A stretch of DNA of 30,863 nucleotides from an uncultured Eubacteriales bacterium (GCA_905205975.1 CAJLFQ010000023.1:1-30863), one strand, 5' to 3'; numbered from the stretch's first letter, positions 16,336-23,598 are shown. Notes: generated from the sequence alone by a model not told the origin. Made by a program: numbers and translations.

Positions 16336-17400
16336 ATGGCGCTGACATTTTCAGACGACAGCGAAAACAGGATCGTCACACCGGCCGCTGTGACCGGCGA
16401 GAGCGCAGTTGAAAACGCGCTTCGCCCGCGGACGCTGAACGATTATCTCGGCCAAAGCAAGGCCAAAGAACTGCTGAGCGTCTATATTCATGCGGCGAAG
16501 CTGCGCGGCGAACCGATCGACCATTGCCTGCTGTATGGGCCGCCGGGGCTTGGCAAAACGACGCTGGCCGGCGTCATTGCAAACGAGATGGGCGTTTCTC
16601 TGCGCGTCACCAGCGGCCCTGCAATTGAAAAGGCGAAAGACCTGGCGACGATTCTCTCCAAACTCAACGAAAATGATGTGTTGTTCGTCGATGAAATCCA
16701 CCGGCTGAACCCGGCCGTTGAAGAAGTCCTCTATCCGGCGATGGAAGATTTTGCCTTTGATATCATCATGGGCAAGGGGATGGGCGCGGAATCGCTCCGC
16801 ATTTCACTACCGAAATTTACGCTTATCGGCGCAACGACGCGCGCTGGTTTGCTGACAGCACCGCTGCGCGACCGTTTCGGCGTCATCATGCGTTTGGAAC
16901 TGTACACGCAGGAAGAGCTGGCGCAAATCGTCCGGCGCAGCGCGTCCATTCTTCAAATCGATATTGAAGACGGCGGCGCCCTTGAAATTGCCGCCCGTTC
17001 GCGGGGGACGCCGCGTATTGCCAACCGGCTTCTGCGCCGCGTGCGGGACTTTGCACAGATCCGTGCGCAGGGCGTCATTACCCAGCAGGTTGCGGATATG
17101 GCGCTCAATCTGCTGGAAATTGATTCGCTCGGCTTGGATAACCTTGACCGGCGCATGCTGCGCGGCGTGATTGAGCATTATGCCGGCGGCCCTGTCGGGC
17201 TGGAAACGCTTGCGGCCACCATCGGTGAAGATGCAGCGACCATCGAGGATGTTTATGAACCCTACCTCATGCAGATCGGCTTCTTGAACCGCACGCCGCG
17301 GGGGCGCTGTGCAACGCCGGCTGCCTATACACACCTCGGCATCAAACCGCCGAACACGGCGATGGCTGCATCCGAGCAGATGCGGCTGGATATGCCGTAA
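16336..17400 (+). CDS. ruvB: Holliday junction branch-migration ATPase RuvB
   Basis: RuvB is the hexameric AAA+ motor that drives branch migration with RuvA. The protein has 354 residues, slightly longer than usual at the C-terminus. Landmarks are LRPRTLNDYLGQ, Walker A GPPGLGKT (residues 68-75), Walker B VDEIHRLN, sensor-1 GATTRAG and the arginine-finger region LRDRFGV. The C-terminal winged helix includes IGFLNRTPRGR. AAAGGAGTG lies about 10 bases before the ATG. folT follows after 50 bases with no terminator between, so transcription probably continues. Confidence 0.97.
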   Translation: MALTFSDDSENRIVTPAAVTGESAVENALRPRTLNDYLGQSKAKELLSVYIHAAKLRGEPIDHCLLYGPPGLGKTTLAGVIANEMGVSLRVTSGPAIEKAKDLATILSKLNENDVLFVDEIHRLNPAVEEVLYPAMEDFAFDIIMGKGMGAESLRISLPKFTLIGATTRAGLLTAPLRDRFGVIMRLELYTQEELAQIVRRSASILQIDIEDGGALEIAARSRGTPRIANRLLRRVRDFAQIRAQGVITQQVADMALNLLEIDSLGLDNLDRRMLRGVIEHYAGGPVGLETLAATIGEDAATIEDVYEPYLMQIGFLNRTPRGRCATPAAYTHLGIKPPNTAMAASEQMRLDMP

Positions 17401-17450
17401 TCAAACAGCAGCCTGCCGAAAAACCAAAGACACCGGAGAAGGATACCAAT

Positions 17451-17999
17451 ATGCAAAACAAAAACATACTCTACAAAAGCACCAGAATTCTCGCGTTTTC
17501 AGCGCTTCTCATTGCGCTGGATGTCGTTTTCACCCGCTTTTTGCGCGTCGAAATTTTCCCGTATGACCGATACAGCCTGCAATTCCTCTCCCACGCGATG
17601 AGCGGGATTCTGTTCGGGCCGATCATCGCTGCGGTGAACTGTGCAGCAGGCGACTTGGTCGGCATGCTGGTCAACAGCGGCGGCCTGCAGCTCTTCTGGC
17701 CCGTTACGCTGAACTGCGCGCTGCGCGGCCTGATTTACGGGCTGATCCTGTACCGAAAACCGGCATCTTTCCTCCGGATTCTGCTGGCCGTCGCCGCAGT
17801 GACGCTCTGCTGCGACCTGCTCGCCAACAGCTATATTCTGCACGATTTTTATGGGCTGACCTACTGGTCAATGTTTCTCTCCAAACTGCCGATCCGTCTG
17901 GCGAGTATTCCTGTTTACGCAGGCGTCATCTGGCTCGTCTGGTCGCGCCTCGAAAAAACGCACGTCTTGGATCCCATGCTGAACAGCCGGAAAAAATGA
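17451..17999 (+). CDS. folT: ECF transporter S component, folate family (FolT-like)
   Basis: A 182-residue membrane protein with about six helices. It gives substrate specificity to a shared energy-coupling-factor module that is encoded elsewhere. The FolT pattern is seen in LQFLSHAMSGILFGPIIAA, AGDLVG, and LNCALRGLIYGLILYRK. The Ala-rich first helix (ILAFSALLIALDVVF) fits contact with the EcfT subunit. AGAAGGA precedes the ATG. Its stop overlaps the queG start as ATGA, so the two are translationally coupled. Folate is the likely substrate by family; a queuosine precursor cannot be excluded given the neighbour, although the sequence looks like FolT, not QueT. Confidence 0.85.
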   Translation: MQNKNILYKSTRILAFSALLIALDVVFTRFLRVEIFPYDRYSLQFLSHAMSGILFGPIIAAVNCAAGDLVGMLVNSGGLQLFWPVTLNCALRGLIYGLILYRKPASFLRILLAVAAVTLCCDLLANSYILHDFYGLTYWSMFLSKLPIRLASIPVYAGVIWLVWSRLEKTHVLDPMLNSRKK

Positions 18000-18832
18000 C
18001 CAATCAGATTTGTACATGGCTCTATGAACAGGCAGGCGCATTGACGGCGGCGGTTCGCGCCTCTGATGCGGAACCGTTCCTGCTGCCCGGAAAGTCCATG
18101 CCGCCCTGCCGGACGGTGATCTTGGCTGCAATCCCATACTACGCGGGCGATGAACCGGGGTCGATTTCCCTGTATGCCCGCGGACAGGATTACCATATGG
18201 TGATCCGCCGTCTTTTCCAGTCGGCGCTGGCGGCATGCGGCGCCGAATCCGAAGCCAGCCATGCGTTTGCCGATGTCTCTCCGTTCCGCGAAATCGGACT
18301 GGCCTCTGCGGCGGGTCTGGGTCAGATCGGCCAGAACGGCTTGCTGCTGACAAAACCATACGGCAGCTATGTATTTCTGGGTGAGCTCTGCGGCGATTTT
18401 GACGGGGAAACGGTTTCTCTGCACGAACCGGAGCGTTGCTGCGGCTGCGGCGCCTGCCGGAAAGCATGCCCGACAGCGCCTGCGTGTCTTTCGGAGATCA
18501 CGCAGCGCAAGGGGGAACTGACGGAGGCGGAACAAGCCTTGATGCGACAGTATCATACGGCCTGGGGGTGCGACATCTGTCAAAAGGTCTGCCCGGCCAA
18601 CCGCCATCCGCAAAAAGCAAAGCTCCCCGCATTCTGCGAGGAGCTTGTCACTGATTTTGACTATGAGGCGCTGAAACATCTGTCCAACGGCGCTATTGAG
18701 CGGCGCTATGCCGGACGGTCATTTTTGTGGCGAGGCGGCGGCATCATCCGGCGGAACGCGGCGATTTTGGCAGGCGAATCCGTTCCGGCGGCAGGCCATA
18801 CGCCGCAAGACGGTACCCGGCAAACGAAATGA
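17996..18832 (+). CDS. queG: Compact epoxyqueuosine reductase (QueG-like) with two 4Fe-4S clusters
   Basis: QueG reduces epoxyqueuosine to queuosine in tRNA using cobalamin and iron-sulfur clusters. Here DVSPFREIGLASAAGLGQIG matches the conserved cobalamin-domain stretch (DSAPxxE-AGLGWIG). The motif CCGCGACRKACP plus CLSEIT and GCDICQKVCP provide the ligands for both clusters. The protein has 278 residues against ~350-380 in classical QueG: it lacks part of the N-terminus and the C-terminal HEAT-like repeats. The end RRNAAIL is the usual end of the catalytic part. ATG at 17996 overlaps the folT stop by 4 bases. Its last 89 bases overlap the convergent glycosyltransferase gene. A related reductase with another substrate remains possible. 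Confidence 0.82.
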   Translation: MTNQICTWLYEQAGALTAAVRASDAEPFLLPGKSMPPCRTVILAAIPYYAGDEPGSISLYARGQDYHMVIRRLFQSALAACGAESEASHAFADVSPFREIGLASAAGLGQIGQNGLLLTKPYGSYVFLGELCGDFDGETVSLHEPERCCGCGACRKACPTAPACLSEITQRKGELTEAEQALMRQYHTAWGCDICQKVCPANRHPQKAKLPAFCEELVTDFDYEALKHLSNGAIERRYAGRSFLWRGGGIIRRNAAILAGESVPAAGHTPQDGTRQTK

Positions 18833-19790
18833 GTGCAAACGGAACCAGCAGGGTTCCGAAAGCACCGGCAGGCGTCATCTGCACCCAGCGGACCAGCGCG
18901 TAGATCCCGAACGCATACAGCGCAGAAAACAGCAATGCGTATACAGCTGTACGCAGCTTGTGTGGAGAACTGAGCGCAAGCAGCAGCTTTCCGCCCATCA
19001 TCGCAGCAAAAGCGATCCAGCCGTTTGCCGCGGCGGAACGGAGCGGTGACATCCAGCACAGCGCGGCAACCGCGGAAAATAACCCGAATAAAAGCGGCAG
19101 CAGCGCGAAATCCAGCAGACAGCGTGCAATTCGAGCCGAGTCCGCCGCTTTGCGGAACGTCGTCACATATTCGTCCGCCGGCGCATAGACGACATCCATC
19201 TCAAATTCAACGATCGGAATCCCATGGCGGCGAACGGATAAAAGCGTGTTGTTTTCCAGTTCAAACCGGTCGCCGCTGACGTCGCAAATATGCCGCATGA
19301 CTGCCGGCGGGTACGCGCGCAGCCCGCACTGCGTGTCTGAAAAATGGATGCCGGTCAGCAGGAAAAACGCAGTCCGCGTCAAAACATTGCCGATCAGGTT
19401 CGGCAGCGGCATGGATTTCTGACGGGAAAACCGGCGGCACCCAAGGATCAAAGCGTCCGGGTGCTCTTCGGCCAGCCGGGCTGCCTGCATTGCGGCATCC
19501 GCCGGGTGCTGCCCGTCGCCGTCAACGGCAACCGCGGCACAGCCGGGGTATCGTTCCAGAATGGCGCAGAAGCCTGTTTTTAGCGCGCGTCCTTTCCCCA
19601 TGTTGACCGTATGGCGAACGAGGTCGACGCCGGGCATGACGGCAGCTTCCTGAAAAATCGGGGCATAAGCGTCCCCAGAGCCGTCATCTACGATCACAAT
19701 GTGTTGGAACCCTTCCGCCTGAAGGGTTTGGATGGTCTCAATCAACCGGCTGTCCGGCCGGTATGAGGGAATCAATGCGCAGGCGTCCAT
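18744..19790 (-). CDS. GT2 glycosyltransferase with C-terminal membrane helices (polyprenyl-phosphate sugar type)
   Basis: A 348-residue membrane enzyme. The GT-A catalytic domain (residues ~1-225) has ALIPSYRPD, VIVDDGSGD, MGKGRALKTGF, the DxD-like DGDGQHP and TQCGLRAYP, which is the dolichol-phosphate mannosyltransferase/GtrB type. Such enzymes load a sugar onto a polyprenyl phosphate in the inner leaflet. Four hydrophobic helices follow (about residues 235-340), as in a fused flippase-like GtrA module, though the sequence itself does not clearly match GtrA. AAGGAG lies 11 bases before the ATG at 19790. A stand-alone GtrA gene is divergent next to it. Its 3' end overlaps queG by 89 bases. 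Confidence 0.9.
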   Translation of the reverse strand: MDACALIPSYRPDSRLIETIQTLQAEGFQHIVIVDDGSGDAYAPIFQEAAVMPGVDLVRHTVNMGKGRALKTGFCAILERYPGCAAVAVDGDGQHPADAAMQAARLAEEHPDALILGCRRFSRQKSMPLPNLIGNVLTRTAFFLLTGIHFSDTQCGLRAYPPAVMRHICDVSGDRFELENNTLLSVRRHGIPIVEFEMDVVYAPADEYVTTFRKAADSARIARCLLDFALLPLLFGLFSAVAALCWMSPLRSAAANGWIAFAAMMGGKLLLALSSPHKLRTAVYALLFSALYAFGIYALVRWVQMTPAGAFGTLLVPFALISFAGYRLAAYGLPPERIRLPKSPRSAG

Positions 19791-19874
19791 CCTGTTCAGA
19801 GCTCCTTTTTAAAATATGTAAGACCCTGTATCCGGGCGGAAAACCGGCGGGGTCAGAGAGGTTTGCCGGATATC

Positions 19875-20372
19875 ATGAAATGCTGCCGTAAATCGTTCAA
19901 CATCCGCGAAACAGCCGCTTATGTGGCGTCATCCCTGCTTGCGACAGTGGTGGACTACGCCATCTATTTGGCGGTTCTGTATGTGCTGCACCACAGCCGG
20001 ATCGAAGCGGATTGGAGCCTTTCGCTTTTGGGTCTGTGCACGCTGAAACTCAACGACCTGAATATCGCCTATACAGCGGCGCGTCTGGTCAGCTCCGTTG
20101 AAAACTTCTTTTTCAACAACTATGTGGTCTTTAAGCAGCCGTCCGACGGTCATGTTGTGGTTCGGCTGGCCAAATACATGCTGGTCGCGGTACTGGTTGC
20201 GGCGGTCGGCAACGTGGTGCTGACGCTGTTCCACGAGGTCTGTCATATCCCGGCACTGATCGCCAAGGTGATGACAGATACGTCCACATTTATCCTGAGC
20301 TATTTTGCCCAGAAGCTTTTCGTCTTCCAGGCGCGCAAGGCTACTTCAGAAAACGAAGATATTCGTCGCTGA
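19875..20372 (+). CDS. GtrA-family membrane protein
   Basis: A 165-residue protein with four membrane helices (VASSLLATVVDYAIYLAVLY; TAARLVSSVENFFFNNYVVF; YMLVAVLVAAVGNVVLTL; STFILSYFAQKLFVF). The motifs S-x-x-N-F-x-x-N-x-x-V-F and SYFAQKLFVF are diagnostic for GtrA, which is thought to flip polyprenyl-linked sugars. The start is uncertain: an in-frame TTG at 19863 lies almost on GAGAGG, so the ATG at 19875 is preferred although the spacing is a little long. It is divergent from the GT2 gene and likely works with it. The last 32 bases overlap the convergent cysteine-rich gene. I see no clear promoter in the 72-84 bases between the divergent starts. Confidence 0.9.
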   Translation: MKCCRKSFNIRETAAYVASSLLATVVDYAIYLAVLYVLHHSRIEADWSLSLLGLCTLKLNDLNIAYTAARLVSSVENFFFNNYVVFKQPSDGHVVVRLAKYMLVAVLVAAVGNVVLTLFHEVCHIPALIAKVMTDTSTFILSYFAQKLFVFQARKATSENEDIRR

Positions 20373-20886
20373 CAGCCGACAGCATCTCCAAAAAGCGGCG
20401 GTGCTTCGGGCAGCTGAGCAAGGCTGCCGCCGCCAGCGACACCGCTTCGCAGAAGGATTCTTCCACATGGTTTTCACCGTGCGCGACCAGCGGACAGACA
20501 GCAGCTGCGCGCGGATCCGCGATCACAGCCGGAAAAGTCTCCCGGCTGCCGTCAGTGCGTCGCGGAAGATAGGGGAGGCATGGAAACAAACGGCAGGCGA
20601 GCGGCCTGTGCTTCCGATCACAGACACCGTCACAGGTTGCGAACCAGACGGAACCGGAAAACCCGGCTGGCGCTTTGACCTGAGACAAGTGAAACCGGGG
20701 ATCATGCTGCAAAAGCAGCTCTTCACCGGGGAACAGCAGCATCCCATATTCGCTTTCCGCCCCGTTCGGCGCATGACAGCAGGCGGCTCCGCAGAGCCGG
20801 CCGCAGTCGGCGCTGATCGGAGTGATTTTGCCGATGGCCCGGTATGCCTTGCGGATATGCCGGATCAAACAACGCTTATGCTTCAT
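20341..20886 (-). CDS. Cysteine-rich YkgJ-like (zinc/iron-chelating) protein
   Basis: A 181-residue protein with ten or more cysteines. Clusters are DCGRLCGAACC near residues 27-37 and CDGVCDRKHRPLACRLFPC near residues 85-103, the latter resembling the C-x(n)-RPxxCRxFPC pattern of the YkgJ/FliB-like metal-binding family. It has no signal peptide, so it should be cytoplasmic and bind iron or zinc. The ATG at 20886 lies inside the end of trmB (11-base overlap), so the two are translationally linked. Precise function unknown; members often lie near tRNA or small-molecule methylation genes, so a link to TrmB is possible but unproven. Confidence 0.7.
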   Translation of the reverse strand: MKHKRCLIRHIRKAYRAIGKITPISADCGRLCGAACCHAPNGAESEYGMLLFPGEELLLQHDPRFHLSQVKAPAGFSGSVWFATCDGVCDRKHRPLACRLFPCLPYLPRRTDGSRETFPAVIADPRAAAVCPLVAHGENHVEESFCEAVSLAAAALLSCPKHRRFLEMLSAVSDEYLRFLK

Positions 20887-21556
20887 GTGCGGCCTCCGCT
20901 TCTGCGGCGGGCAGACGCTTCCGCGCGGTCAAACGGTGGATGGGGAAACCGGCAGCAGCAAACTTATCTTCATACTCGGTGGTGATGTTCGGCCAGCCGG
21001 TTGCATGGAGGTCATACGTCACATCGTCCAAATCAAAACCGTTTTCTGCAAATTCCGTCACGCTGAAGTCGAAAAGGTCGCGGTTGTCCGTCTTGAAAAA
21101 GATCGTGCCGTCGTCCTTCAAAATCTGTTGATAGATCGCCAGAAATGTCCGATAAGTCAATCTGCGCTTGGCATGGCGTTTGCTGGGCCACGGGTCAGAA
21201 AAATTCAGGTAAATCACATTGATTTCACCCGGCGCAAACCACTCAGGCAGCTTTGCACAGTCGCCGCTCAGAAAGCGCAGATTGGTGACGCCTTCCGTAT
21301 TTGCACGTTCCATGCCGACGACAAGCGCTTCATCCACGCGGTCCATGGCGATCAGACACAGTTCACTGTCCGCCTGTGCCGTTTTAACGGCGAAACCGCC
21401 TTTGCCGCAGCCAATTTCCAGTGCAAGCACTGCATCTGGCGCTGCGCCGAACGCTTCCCGCCAGTGCCCCGGCGCCGGAAACGGCGGCAGAATCTGATAC
21501 GCGCTGCACCGCTCCATCCGCGGCAGCAGATTTTTCTTTCTACGCATTCGTGCCAT
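20876..21556 (-). CDS. trmB: tRNA (guanine-N7-)-methyltransferase
   Basis: TrmB uses S-adenosylmethionine to make m7G46 in the variable loop of tRNA. The protein has 226 residues, normal for the family. The SAM motif is LEIGCGKGGF and the acidic motif AMDRVDEALV follows. The catalytic stretch FSDPWPSKRHAKRRL and the C-terminal motif TTEYEDKF are clear. The ATG at 21556 has AGGAG about 14 bases upstream, a little far; the second ATG three codons in is an alternative. It is first in a two-gene unit read from the promoter at 21611-21640. Confidence 0.97.
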   Translation of the reverse strand: MARMRRKKNLLPRMERCSAYQILPPFPAPGHWREAFGAAPDAVLALEIGCGKGGFAVKTAQADSELCLIAMDRVDEALVVGMERANTEGVTNLRFLSGDCAKLPEWFAPGEINVIYLNFSDPWPSKRHAKRRLTYRTFLAIYQQILKDDGTIFFKTDNRDLFDFSVTEFAENGFDLDDVTYDLHATGWPNITTEYEDKFAAAGFPIHRLTARKRLPAAEAEAAHEA

Positions 21557-21578
21557 ATCGAACCAAACAACTCCTGAA

Positions 21579-21604
21579 ACGCGGCTTCGGCCGCGTATTT
21601 TTTA
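21579..21604 (+). terminator. UUCG-loop hairpin and T-run on the + strand, inside the trmB leader
   Basis: ACGCGGC-TTCG-GCCGCGT (21579-21596) is a perfect 7-bp stem with a stable UUCG tetraloop, followed by ATTTTTTA. In that orientation it is a terminator, yet no + strand gene ends close by; GtrA ends 1.2 kb upstream. On the - strand the same bases form a hairpin near the 5' end of the trmB mRNA. Confidence 0.7.
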
Positions 21605-21610
21605 CGCTCT

Positions 21611-21640
21611 ATTATACCATGCAGCGGGTCATTTTTGCAA
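21611..21640 (-). promoter_or_regulatory. Promoter of the trmB unit
   Basis: On the - strand TTGCAA (21640-21635), 18 bases, TATAAT (21616-21611). The start would be near 21604, about 48 bases before the trmB ATG and right at the base of the hairpin. Confidence 0.7.
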
Positions 21641-21687
21641 GTGCAGGCGATGCATGAAAAAAACTTTGTTCCAAGACCGAATACCTC

Positions 21688-21716
21688 TTGACAAATGATA
21701 CAATGTGTAGCATAAT
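21688..21716 (+). promoter_or_regulatory. Promoter of the PadR/DUF1700/DUF4097 unit with candidate PadR operator
   Basis: TTGACA (21688-21693), 17 bases, CATAAT (21711-21716). Between the boxes lies a small dyad TACA-ATG-TGTA (21699-21709). PadR proteins usually repress their own operon from palindromes overlapping the promoter, so this is the best operator candidate. Confidence 0.68.
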
Positions 21717-21739
21717 ATAGCGCGTAAGGAGGTGTTGAC

Positions 21740-22054
21740 ATGGATGCACAACTGAAACGCGGCATGCTGGAAGCCTGTGTGCTGGCTGTTTTGGTCAAAG
21801 GGGATTCCTATGGCTATCAAATCGTCCGGGAGCTTACACCGTATATCGAACTGTCAGAATCAACGCTGTATCCGATTCTGAAACGGCTGGAAAGCGGCGG
21901 ATGCCTCTGCGTCTATTCGGTTGAACACAATGGCCGGCTGCGAAAATACTACCAGATTACGCCGGAGGGCCGGGCCAGGATTCAATCGTTTCTCGAAGAG
22001 TGGGATGGGGTGCAGCGTGTTTATCAATTCATCAAAGGAGTGGTTCAACCATGA
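21740..22054 (+). CDS. PadR-family transcriptional regulator
   Basis: A 104-residue winged-helix repressor. The hallmark segment runs LKRGMLEACVLAVLVKG, SYGYQIVRELTPY, SESTLYPILKRLESGG, then the wing with RKYYQITPEGR and a C-terminal dimer helix. AAGGAGG lies about 8 bases before the ATG. The stop overlaps the next ATG (ATGA), giving a tight three-gene operon PadR-DUF1700-DUF4097 that recurs in Firmicutes and is linked to envelope stress. It probably represses its own operon; the inducer is unknown. Confidence 0.95.
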   Translation: MDAQLKRGMLEACVLAVLVKGDSYGYQIVRELTPYIELSESTLYPILKRLESGGCLCVYSVEHNGRLRKYYQITPEGRARIQSFLEEWDGVQRVYQFIKGVVQP

Positions 22055-22644
22055 CAAAGAATGCCTATCTGTCTGAGCTTGCCGACCGCCTGCGCCAGCT
22101 GCCGCAGAGCGAAATCGACAAATCCATTGCCTATTACAGTGAAATCATCGATGACCGCATGGAAGAAGGATGCAGTGAAGAGGAAGCCGTGAACGGTCTG
22201 GAAGCGCCGGTCACAGCGGCGGAGCGGATTTTGCAGGATGCGCCGCTGGGGATGCTGGTTCGTGAACGGATTCGCCCGAAACAGGCGGTGAGCGGCTGGA
22301 TCATTGCGCTGCTGGTGATTGGTTTTCCGGTGTGGTTCCCGCTGCTGCTGGCGGCGGCCGGCATTGTGTTTGCGATGTATGTCGTCGTTTGGAGCCTTGT
22401 TTTTGCTTTCTTTGCCTCGACCTTTGCCGTCGGTACGGCCTCGCTGGCGGTTCTGATAACGGCTTTTGTCCGCGCAGGAGAAGGCGCCGGCCTGATCTTT
22501 GCATTGCTGGGCGTCGGCCTGCTTGGAATTGGCTGCTTCATCCTGATGGGGCTTGCCACTTGGATGGCTGCAAGCGGCGTCGTCCGGCTGACAGCGGCGC
22601 TGATCCGTTCGCTGAAAATGAAATTGATTCACGGAGGGAAATAA
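22051..22644 (+). CDS. DUF1700 membrane protein
   Basis: A 197-residue protein. The cytoplasmic N-terminal part has the family pattern YLSELADRLRQLPQSEID, YYSEIIDDRMEEG and SEEEAVNGL. Membrane segments follow: WIIALLVIGFPVWFPLLLAAA, a second at YVVVWSLVFAFFASTF, a third at LIFALLGVGLLGIGCFIL and more. AAAGGAG is 10 bases before the ATG. It overlaps the padR stop by 4 bases and is followed by the DUF4097 gene after 1 base. The function is not defined; by neighbourhood it may pass an envelope signal to PadR or organise the DUF4097 protein. Confidence 0.92.
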   Translation: MTKNAYLSELADRLRQLPQSEIDKSIAYYSEIIDDRMEEGCSEEEAVNGLEAPVTAAERILQDAPLGMLVRERIRPKQAVSGWIIALLVIGFPVWFPLLLAAAGIVFAMYVVVWSLVFAFFASTFAVGTASLAVLITAFVRAGEGAGLIFALLGVGLLGIGCFILMGLATWMAASGVVRLTAALIRSLKMKLIHGGK

Positions 22645-22645
22645 G

Positions 22646-23536
22646 ATGAAAAAAGGTGTCAAGGTTACGCTGCTGATTGCCCTGTCCTGCGTCGTGCTCG
22701 GCATAGGCTGTCTGGCGGCGGCATTCATCATATCCGGCGGAAAACTGGATATCATCAGCCAGCAAAAGGCGGTTTTTCAGGAGAAAACGTACGAGTGCGG
22801 AATGGAAGGACTGACCGGCATCGAAGTCCGCGCAGACAACAACGACGTGGTTCTGACGCTGTCCAATGACGAAAAGATCCATGTGACATACGGCGAGAGC
22901 GAGTGGAGTACATATGCCATTGAACAGCGCGGCGATACGCTGCGTATTTCCAGCGAACAGAAAAAGCCATGGTATGAGCGGCTCCTGACATGGGAGATGG
23001 ACCGGCCGGATCTGTGTATCGCGCTTCCGTCCGCCTATGCCGGCGGTTTGGATCTCGAAACGGATAATGGCGCACTTGAGCTCCACGATTTGCAGCAGGT
23101 GCAGACCGTCCGGCTGAAAACGGACAACGGCCGGATCACGATTGAAAACTGCGCGCTTTCCAGCGTGACGGGTCAAACGGACAACGGCGCCATTTCGCTG
23201 ACAGACGTCAAGACCGCAGAAGGTGTTGACCTGAGCAGTCACAACGGCGCCGCAGAAGCGGTGCGCGTACACTGCGGAACGATGCTCCGGCTGAAATCGC
23301 ATAACGGAAAGATCGTTCTGGATCGTGTTTCAGCGGAAGCCGAACTGACCTTCCAAACGTCGAACGGCAGCATCAAAGGGACAATTGTCGGCGAAGACAG
23401 CGCGTTTACGATCGTCAGCCACACGTCAAACGGCAAAAACAATCTGCCGGAGTCGTGGGGAAGCGGCAGCCGGAAACTCAATGTCCACACGCAGAACGGC
23501 GAAATCAAAGTGACGTTTGAAGGCCAGGCTGATTGA
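22646..23536 (+). CDS. DUF4097 (YvlB/LiaX-like) membrane-anchored beta-ladder protein
   Basis: A 296-residue protein with one N-terminal membrane helix (VTLLIALSCVVLGIGCLAAAF) and an external domain of DUF4097 repeats. Each repeat ends in an Asn-Gly turn: DNGAL, DNGRI, DNGAI, HNGAA, HNGKI, SNGSI, SNGKN, QNGEI. The spacing is 19-22 residues, as in a single-stranded beta ladder. Related proteins (YvlB, LiaX) take part in sensing of cell-envelope damage. GGAGGGAA lies about 5 bases before the ATG. Its TGA stop lies within the -35 box of the next promoter. Confidence 0.9.
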   Translation: MKKGVKVTLLIALSCVVLGIGCLAAAFIISGGKLDIISQQKAVFQEKTYECGMEGLTGIEVRADNNDVVLTLSNDEKIHVTYGESEWSTYAIEQRGDTLRISSEQKKPWYERLLTWEMDRPDLCIALPSAYAGGLDLETDNGALELHDLQQVQTVRLKTDNGRITIENCALSSVTGQTDNGAISLTDVKTAEGVDLSSHNGAAEAVRVHCGTMLRLKSHNGKIVLDRVSAEAELTFQTSNGSIKGTIVGEDSAFTIVSHTSNGKNNLPESWGSGSRKLNVHTQNGEIKVTFEGQAD

Positions 23537-23562
23537 CGCGCATACTCAAAATATGGTATAAT
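23533..23562 (+). promoter_or_regulatory. Promoter of the TtcA-like gene
   Basis: TTGACG (23533-23538), 18 bases, TATAAT (23557-23562). The -35 contains the TGA stop of the DUF4097 gene. Transcription would begin near 23569, inside the hairpin that follows. Confidence 0.72.
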
Positions 23563-23564
23563 AA

Positions 23565-23598
23565 AGCCGCCCGGGATTCGATTCCGGGCGGCTATTTT
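23565..23598 (+). terminator. Hairpin between DUF4097 and TtcA-like genes (terminator or 5' hairpin)
   Basis: A perfect 10-bp stem AGCCGCCCGG (23565-23574) with complement at 23584-23593 is followed by ATTTTAG. It can end the DUF4097 operon. Because the next promoter's start site falls within it, it may also cap the 5' end of the TtcA-like mRNA. Confidence 0.65.

Noticed and set aside
17401..17450. Folate or preQ1 riboswitch before folT/queG
   Set aside because: The 50-base gap is too short for a THF riboswitch and holds no preQ1-like hairpin and A-rich tail. It carries only a ribosome binding site.
18744..18832. Frameshift or misassembly causing the queG/GT2 overlap
   Set aside because: Both frames keep family-like sequence to their ends and both have normal stops, so a true overlap is the simpler reading.
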